A DNA stretch of 64,000 nt from the NCBI GenBank assembly GCA_022446985.1, contig JAKVBD010000015.1, positions 17,909 to 81,908 on the forward strand, written 5' to 3'. This stretch comes from Lentisphaerales bacterium (lineage in GTDB: Bacteria > Verrucomicrobiota > Lentisphaeria > Lentisphaerales > Lentisphaeraceae). Shown here in pieces: positions 58,938 through 64,000 of this stretch; the stretch's first letter is position 1; each line of letters begins with the position of its first letter. Both the position numbers and the translations under genes were made by a program. The notes under the pieces were generated by a model. That model was not told where the DNA came from and searched no databases. It was given only the letters and a program-made list of their open reading frames with translations.

Positions 58938-61900
58938 ATGGATCATTCTTTTTCACTTGTAAATAATGTAAGGATAGTTACCGCGACTTCTCTTTTTGAT
59001 GGGCACGACGCTGCCATTCACATCATGAGAAGAATCCTTCAGGCCGAAGGTGCTGAGGTTATTCACCTTGGTCATAACCGTTCAGCAGAAGAAGTTGTTA
59101 AGACTGCCGTTCAGGAAGATGCTCAAGGGATAGCTCTTTCGAGTTATCAGGGTGGGCATATGGAGTATTTTGCGTATGTTCTTAAACTTTTAAAGGATTA
59201 TGGCGCAGGACATGTAAAGGTTTTTGGAGGTGGCGGTGGTGTTATTTCGCCTGCAGAAATTCAGAAGCTGGAAAGTATCGGGGTCACTAAGATTTTTTCA
59301 CCAGATGATGGTCGGCAAATGGGGCTGACTGGAATGATTCGTTATCTTTTGAAGGAGTGTGATTTTTCGACATTAGAATTGCCCGTCGATAAATCTAAGG
59401 AATTAGCTTTAGGCAGGATTCTAAGTCGGATTGAAGCCGGACATAAATTTGAGAAGGGGGCTTTGAAGGGAGAGGCCAAGGTCCTTGGAATAACAGGTCC
59501 GGGAGGGGCTGGAAAGAGTTCTTTAACGGATGAGATTCTGTGCCGATTTCTTGAGTGTTATCCAGAAAAATCTTTCGCAGTGTTGAGTATTGATCCCACA
59601 AAAAAACGCACAGGAGGAGCTTTGCTGGGCGATAGAATTCGCATGAATACAGCAGGCCATGACCGTGTTTTTATGAGGTCGATGGCAACGAGAGAGGCAA
59701 ATAGTTCTGTTTCTTCTGCAGTGAAGGAGTCTCTCGCTTATCTTAAAAATCAAGACTTTGATCTTGTCATACTGGAAACAGCCGGAATTGGTCAGAGTGG
59801 TTCAGAAGTGAGTGACTATGCTGATTTAGCACTTTATGTGATGACCCCGGAGTTTGGTGCTCCTACTCAATTAGAAAAAATTGATATGCTCGATTGTGCG
59901 GACATCGTCGCATTAAACAAATCGGATAAACAAGGCGCTGCAGATGCCTTGCGTGACGTGCAAAAAGCTTTTCAGCGAAATAATGGTTTGTTCAATAAAG
60001 ATTCTGCAGATATGCCGGTCTTTTTGACTTGTGCTCATATCTTTAATGATCGTGGAACAAATGAATTTTTTACGGCTCTACAGGACTTGTTGGAAACTCA
60101 AGAACCTGGGGCCTGGCAGCCTGAAGTATTGATGCCACAAGCAGCAAATGTTGATGTTTTGATTCCCGCTGAACGAAGTCATTATCTAAGTGAAATTGTG
60201 TCTTCAGTTCGTTCTTATAAAAAAGAATCTAGAAGTTTGAAATATCAGGCCGAGAGTCTGCATAGTCTTTATTCGGCGATAAAACATTTGAGGTCAGATA
60301 TCGAACCATTCGAAAAGCTTACAGATTTAGATTCTAATGACGAAAGTTTGAGCAAGTTGGTTGAGGTATACAATTCTCAGTTGGAGGCATTAGGTATAGA
60401 GAATAAGTCACTTATTGAGACTTATTTTGAGAAGCGAAAGGCATTTGAAAGTGAATCTACAACTTACAAAGTTCGCGATAAGGAAATATGTGTAGATAAT
60501 TACCGGGAGTCGTTAAGTCATCTTCAAATTCCAAAAGTGAAACTTCCAGAACTTTCTTCATGGGGAGATATTCTTGAATTTTCCAGGCAGGAAAACTCTG
60601 CAGGTGAGTTTCCATTTACAAATGGAGTATTCCCCTTTAAAAGGTCAGGAGAAGACCCGACAAGGATGTTTGCGGGGGAGGGGCATGCTGAGCAAACGAA
60701 TAATCGTTTTCATTTTGTCAGCCAGGGACAGGCTGCCGCCAGACTTTCAACGGCTTTTGATTCAGTGACATTGTATGGAGAAGATCCTGCATCACGACCG
60801 GATATTTATGGGAAGATTGGCAATGCCGGGGTTTCTATATGTTCTTTGGATGATGCCAAAAGACTGTATTCCGGTTTTGACTTATGTGCTCCCTCTACAT
60901 CAGTTTCGATGACGATTAATGGACCGGCTCCGATAATTTTGGCATTCTTTTTAAATGCCGCGATAGATGCCGAATGTGAGCGCCAACTCAAGAGAGAAGG
61001 AAAGTGGTCTCAAATTGAAAAGAAAATTCAACGATTCTTTGCTAAAAAGAAGCGTCCTGAGTATCGTGCCGAATTACCTGTTGGACATGATGGTATGGGA
61101 TTGGGTTTCTTAGGCTTATCAGCAGAGAAGGTCGTGCCTGCAGAATTTTATTTAGAAATAAAAAAGAAAGTTCTTTCAAGCGTAAGAGGAACAGTCCAGG
61201 CAGATATTTTAAAAGAGGATCAAGCGCAAAATACTTGTATATTCTCTACGCAGTTTGCACTTCGTATGATGGGCGACATTCAAGAATATTTTATAGAGAA
61301 TCATGTTCGAAATTTCTATAGTGTAAGTATCAGTGGTTATCATATCGCCGAAGCAGGGGCGACTCCAGTAACTCAACTTGCCTTTACTCTGGCGAATGGA
61401 TTTACTCTCTTGAAGTATTATTTATCTCGAGGAATGTCTATAGATGACTTCGCGAAGAATCTTTCTTTCTTTTTTTCAAATGGCATGGATCCAGAGTATG
61501 CGGTCATTGGCCGTGTAGCTCGACGTATTTGGGCGATTGTGCTTAAAAATTTATATAAAGCAAACGAAAGAAGCCAAAAGCTTAAGTACCACATTCAGAC
61601 ATCCGGACGCTCTTTGCATGCTCAAGAGATCGAGTTTAATGACATAAGAACGACGATTCAAGCTTTGTATGCTATCGCCGATAATTGTAATTCTTTACAT
61701 ACAAATGCTTACGATGAAGCGCTGACGACACCAACCGAGAAGTCAGTGCGCCGTGCAATTGCGATCCAAATGATTTTAAATCACGAATGTGGCATGCTTT
61801 ACAACGAGAATCCTTTACAAGGTAGCTACTTCATCGATAGCATGACAGAAAAAGTCGAAGAGGCGGTATTGGATGAGTTTTTGTCTTTGAATACCAGAGG

Positions 61901-62285
61901 TGGTGTTTTAGGAGCCATGGAAACGATGTATCAGCGTTCAAAGATTCAGGAGGAGTCTATGGAATATGAGCATCAGAAGCATAGCGGTGAATTGAAATTA
62001 GTTGGAGTGAATTTTTGGACTGCAGAAGGAACAGGAGATACACCCGAAACCGCAGAGTTACGGCGTTCATCAGATGAGTGCAAGAAGTCACAGGTTAAGC
62101 AAGTAAGAGACCTACAAAATTTTTGGCATGCAGAAAGTGAACAGGCGATTTTGCAGCTTAAAAAAGCAGCTAGAGAAGGTGGGAGTATTTTTGAGGAGCT
62201 CATGGATGCAGTGAAAGTTTGTACTCTTGGGCAACTGACTCATGCTTTATTTGATGTTGGTGGTGCTTACAGACGAAATATGTAG
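58938..62285 (+). CDS. icmF: Fused isobutyryl-CoA mutase IcmF
   Basis: A 1115-residue fusion enzyme. Residues 10-140: a B12-binding domain with FDGHDAAIHIMRRIL (H23 the lower ligand). Residues about 180-400: a MeaI/ArgK-type G-protein chaperone (GITGPGGAGKSSLTDE, SIDPTKKRTGG, LETAGIGQSG, ALNKSD). The rest is the methylmalonyl-CoA-mutase barrel (FTNGVFPFKR, TRMFAGEGHAEQTNNRFH, STSVSMTINGPA, YSVSISGYHIAEAGATP, LQGSYFID). IcmF interconverts isobutyryl-CoA and n-butyryl-CoA with adenosylcobalamin and has its own reactivation G-protein. GAAGGAGGG about ten bases upstream gives a strong start. The 257 bases before it are A/T-rich and I see no B12 riboswitch in them. Confidence 0.95.
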   Translation: MDHSFSLVNNVRIVTATSLFDGHDAAIHIMRRILQAEGAEVIHLGHNRSAEEVVKTAVQEDAQGIALSSYQGGHMEYFAYVLKLLKDYGAGHVKVFGGGGGVISPAEIQKLESIGVTKIFSPDDGRQMGLTGMIRYLLKECDFSTLELPVDKSKELALGRILSRIEAGHKFEKGALKGEAKVLGITGPGGAGKSSLTDEILCRFLECYPEKSFAVLSIDPTKKRTGGALLGDRIRMNTAGHDRVFMRSMATREANSSVSSAVKESLAYLKNQDFDLVILETAGIGQSGSEVSDYADLALYVMTPEFGAPTQLEKIDMLDCADIVALNKSDKQGAADALRDVQKAFQRNNGLFNKDSADMPVFLTCAHIFNDRGTNEFFTALQDLLETQEPGAWQPEVLMPQAANVDVLIPAERSHYLSEIVSSVRSYKKESRSLKYQAESLHSLYSAIKHLRSDIEPFEKLTDLDSNDESLSKLVEVYNSQLEALGIENKSLIETYFEKRKAFESESTTYKVRDKEICVDNYRESLSHLQIPKVKLPELSSWGDILEFSRQENSAGEFPFTNGVFPFKRSGEDPTRMFAGEGHAEQTNNRFHFVSQGQAAARLSTAFDSVTLYGEDPASRPDIYGKIGNAGVSICSLDDAKRLYSGFDLCAPSTSVSMTINGPAPIILAFFLNAAIDAECERQLKREGKWSQIEKKIQRFFAKKKRPEYRAELPVGHDGMGLGFLGLSAEKVVPAEFYLEIKKKVLSSVRGTVQADILKEDQAQNTCIFSTQFALRMMGDIQEYFIENHVRNFYSVSISGYHIAEAGATPVTQLAFTLANGFTLLKYYLSRGMSIDDFAKNLSFFFSNGMDPEYAVIGRVARRIWAIVLKNLYKANERSQKLKYHIQTSGRSLHAQEIEFNDIRTTIQALYAIADNCNSLHTNAYDEALTTPTEKSVRRAIAIQMILNHECGMLYNENPLQGSYFIDSMTEKVEEAVLDEFLSLNTRGGVLGAMETMYQRSKIQEESMEYEHQKHSGELKLVGVNFWTAEGTGDTPETAELRRSSDECKKSQVKQVRDLQNFWHAESEQAILQLKKAAREGGSIFEELMDAVKVCTLGQLTHALFDVGGAYRRNM

Positions 62286-62293
62286 GAGTATTT

Positions 62294-62677
62294 ATGGAAA
62301 CAGATGAAGAGTATAAGTTGGGCTTTCGAAAAATGATCATGTATCCGGATTTAAGTATTACCGGAAGGCTGTATGGCGGCATGTTATTAAGTTGGATAGA
62401 TGAGGCTATGGCTATGTTGGCTATGGATGCCATGCACACTCAGCATATTGTCACTAAAAAAATCAGTGAAGTGAATTTTAAAGCACCTGCAAGGTTGGGA
62501 GATTTATTAGAAATTTGGGGAAAGGTTGAAGGGAAGGGTAAAAGCTCTTTGACTATGGTAGGGAAAGTAGTGGTTAAGAGGGATTTGGATGGGGATGCTC
62601 ACTTTTCTGAAATTTGTGAATACTCCATAGTATTTGTCGCAATAGATGAAGAAGGGAAGCCGAGGTCCTGGGACTGA
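62294..62677 (+). CDS. Acyl-CoA thioesterase, hotdog fold (YciA-like)
   Basis: A 127-residue hotdog protein. LYGGMLLSWIDEAMAMLAMD carries the central helix with the active-site Asp. VTKKISEVNFKAPARLGDLL (strand block) and EICEYSIVFVAIDEEGKP follow the YciA/BFIT type. Such enzymes hydrolyse acyl-CoA thioesters. It lies eight bases downstream of icmF with its own AGGAG, so it may act on CoA esters produced by the mutase. The exact chain length cannot be told. Confidence 0.85.
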   Translation: METDEEYKLGFRKMIMYPDLSITGRLYGGMLLSWIDEAMAMLAMDAMHTQHIVTKKISEVNFKAPARLGDLLEIWGKVEGKGKSSLTMVGKVVVKRDLDGDAHFSEICEYSIVFVAIDEEGKPRSWD

Positions 62678-62803
62678 TTTCTTAAGCTTACTGACATCGT
62701 TTACGAGCTATTTTGAATAAAACTCCTGAGATACTGCAACAGATGTTGATTTATGCAGTCATTAGATGATAGTTCATTAACGTACTTGGAAAAAGGAAAA
62801 GTC

Positions 62804-63724
62804 ATGCCAAAAACCATTCTGGCCATATTAATTACATGTTTAGTTACCTTAACCAGTTATGCTGGAGGCGAAGGTTGGGAAACGAATTTTGAAGCTGCTA
62901 AAAAGAAAGCCGCGGCAGAGAATAAAGCTTTACTCGTTGATTTTACCGGCTCTGATTGGTGTGGCTGGTGTATACGTTTGGTCGATGAGGTTTTTTCAAA
63001 AGATGAATTTAAGAAGTACGCAGCGGATAAATTTGTTCTGGTAGAATTAGACTTTCCACAGAAGAAAGAACAGTCTGCTGAAATAAAAAAGCAAAACCAA
63101 GCCTTACAGCAAAAATATGGTGTTAGAGGGTTTCCGACAATTTTACTAATGGATGCAGAAGGTCGCCCATTTGCGAAAACTGGATACCAGGCAGGCGGTC
63201 CAGAAGCTTATAGTAAGCACCTGGATCAATTCTTGGCTAAAAAGATCGAGATTGATGCAGCTTTTGCAGACGCAAATAAGTCTGAAGGTGTCGAGAAGGC
63301 AGCAAAGCTTGTTGCAGCGTTGTCTAGCCTTTCAGAGGATGTGTTGCCTCACTATAAAGGCGTTATAGAAGATATTTACAATTTGGATCCTAAGGACACA
63401 ACAGGTTTTAAAAAGACTCAGGGCCTAAAAACAGCTTTAAAATCTCTTCATGGAGAAGTTGCAGGTATGGCAAGCAAAGGGAAGATTGAAGATGCCCTAA
63501 AAGCCGTTGACGATTTCATCGCCACAAATTCCTTGTCTGGAGAAAATAAACAAAAAGCTCTTATGGCAAAATTGAGTTGCTTTAACCCTCAGAGTAAGGC
63601 GGATTTGGAAAAGGCAGATAAGTTGATGGATGAAGTGATTGGTGTAGATAAAGAGTCTCAGACTGCCAAGCAGGCAGCAGCCATTAAAGGCCGCATCATG
63701 CAAATGAAGGCGCAAGCTAAATAA
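62804..63724 (+). CDS. Exported thioredoxin-fold protein with WCGWC active site
   Basis: 306 residues from ATG 62804 (AAGGAAAA upstream); longer starts lack a signal. A signal peptide (TILAILITCLVTLTSYA) precedes a thioredoxin-like domain: FEAAKKKAAAENKALLVDFT, GSDWCGWCIRL (CxxC motif with Trp/Gly between), KFVLVELDFPQ and GVRGFPTILLMDAEGRP with the cis-proline. The last 140 residues are helical and unrecognised. Thioredoxin-like proteins with WCxWC serve as periplasmic disulfide reductants or isomerases. A terminator follows at once. Confidence 0.8.
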   Translation: MPKTILAILITCLVTLTSYAGGEGWETNFEAAKKKAAAENKALLVDFTGSDWCGWCIRLVDEVFSKDEFKKYAADKFVLVELDFPQKKEQSAEIKKQNQALQQKYGVRGFPTILLMDAEGRPFAKTGYQAGGPEAYSKHLDQFLAKKIEIDAAFADANKSEGVEKAAKLVAALSSLSEDVLPHYKGVIEDIYNLDPKDTTGFKKTQGLKTALKSLHGEVAGMASKGKIEDALKAVDDFIATNSLSGENKQKALMAKLSCFNPQSKADLEKADKLMDEVIGVDKESQTAKQAAAIKGRIMQMKAQAK

Positions 63725-63739
63725 AAATTTTGACAGAAA

Positions 63740-63767
63740 GGCTGAAGTGTTAACTTCAGCCTTTTTT
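63740..63767 (+). terminator. Rho-independent terminator
   Basis: Stem ggctgaag-tgttaa-cttcagcc (8 bp, 6-base loop) followed by six T. It ends the thioredoxin transcript and lies 13 bases before the start of the next small gene, so that gene needs readthrough or its own promoter. Confidence 0.9.
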
Positions 63768-63779
63768 ATTGGATACATA

Positions 63780-63971
63780 ATGGATAAGTTTTTAAGAATA
63801 CTGGATGATATGCGTGATCATTCTCTAAAGATTGAGTATCTCGCAAAGAGTAATTCTCTTGGGAGTAAAGAATTTGATGATTTACGAGATGAATTGCATA
63901 CACATTCAGATTTATTGGCAGATTTACGGAATCAACTAGCTGCAGAAGAAGACAAAATTCGCTATAATTAG
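63780..63971 (+). CDS. Small coiled-coil protein of unknown function
   Basis: 63 residues: MDKFLRILDDMRDHSLKIEY, then SKEFDDLRDELHTHSDLLAD and LRNQLAAEEDKIRYN. It is fully helical and strongly charged with heptad spacing, resembling small SlyX-type or ZapA-type proteins in size but without a recognisable signature. The start ATG 63780 follows the terminator T-run closely, with no clear ribosome site, so whether it is expressed is uncertain. The window ends 29 bases after its stop. Confidence 0.45.
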   Translation: MDKFLRILDDMRDHSLKIEYLAKSNSLGSKEFDDLRDELHTHSDLLADLRNQLAAEEDKIRYN

Positions 63972-64000
63972 ATAAAATCTCTGGGGCCATAGGCGTCTCG

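Noticed and set aside
1..64000. CRISPR array, tRNA or rRNA genes
   Set aside because: No evenly spaced repeats with unique spacers outside coding sequence and no cloverleaf-type sequences were seen in the short intergenic gaps.

Overview
The window looks like a chromosomal segment from an AT-rich, Gram-negative, flagellated bacterium of the PVC superphylum, most likely Lentisphaerae (Lentisphaera-like). This is inference from gene content, because no rRNA or marker tree is available here. The signs are an LPS/Kdo export operon, several pseudopilin-type proteins with the [16 protein letters not shown] leader (one with an H-X9-DG motif), tandem WPQFLGPDR-type beta-propeller proteins, a Kdo-8-P synthase with the cysteine of the metal-dependent class, and a fused isobutyryl-CoA mutase (IcmF).

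Layout. 1-4.2 kb holds a broken PAS signalling gene, a CheC-like protein, a membrane-anchored unknown, a phosphoesterase, a Nudix hydrolase and an interrupted peroxiredoxin. 4.2-7.4 kb is a minus-strand kdsB-kdsA-lptC-lptA-lptB operon for Kdo synthesis and LPS transport. 7.6-14.3 kb holds a membrane protein with rsmG, a Dabb lipoprotein, a porin, a pseudopilin-LamG fusion and two tandem beta-propeller proteins. 14.5-25.5 kb is a tightly overlapping plus-strand operon: ABC-2 permease, three SPFH/HflKC-like proteins, a P-type ATPase with a non-standard TM motif, an ABC ATPase with a long acidic tail, a second ABC permease and a large exported protein. I regard this as the best candidate for an undescribed system. 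25.6-36 kb carries a sensor/REC protein, a giant membrane pseudokinase with a beta-helix, a SNF2 ATPase overlapping it, and comM. 36-39.5 kb holds a broken and an intact pseudopilin, yaiI, a D-hydroxyacid dehydrogenase and a Nudix protein.

39.5-51.3 kb is a 15-gene minus-strand flagellar operon, fliO-P-Q-R-flhB-A-F-G-x-fliA-x-FHA-rpoN-fliW-csrA. It joins the export gate, the FlhFG number/place system, two sigma factors and the CsrA/FliW switch. Divergent from it (51.5-57 kb) is a second motility/signalling operon: a Maf-like flagellin glycosylation protein, a protein with six tandem copies of the FliM CheY-binding peptide, a REC-HD protein and a hybrid histidine kinase. 57-64 kb holds an interrupted histidine kinase, icmF with a thioesterase, a thioredoxin-fold protein and a small coiled-coil protein.

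A recurring oddity is gene damage. A 13-bp tandem duplication breaks the PAS gene. In-frame stops interrupt the peroxiredoxin (TAA), kdsB near its end (TGA) and a histidine kinase (TAA). Two one-base losses in homopolymers break a pseudopilin. These are either genuine pseudogenes or switchable alleles, or an error-prone consensus, and the sequence alone cannot separate the two.
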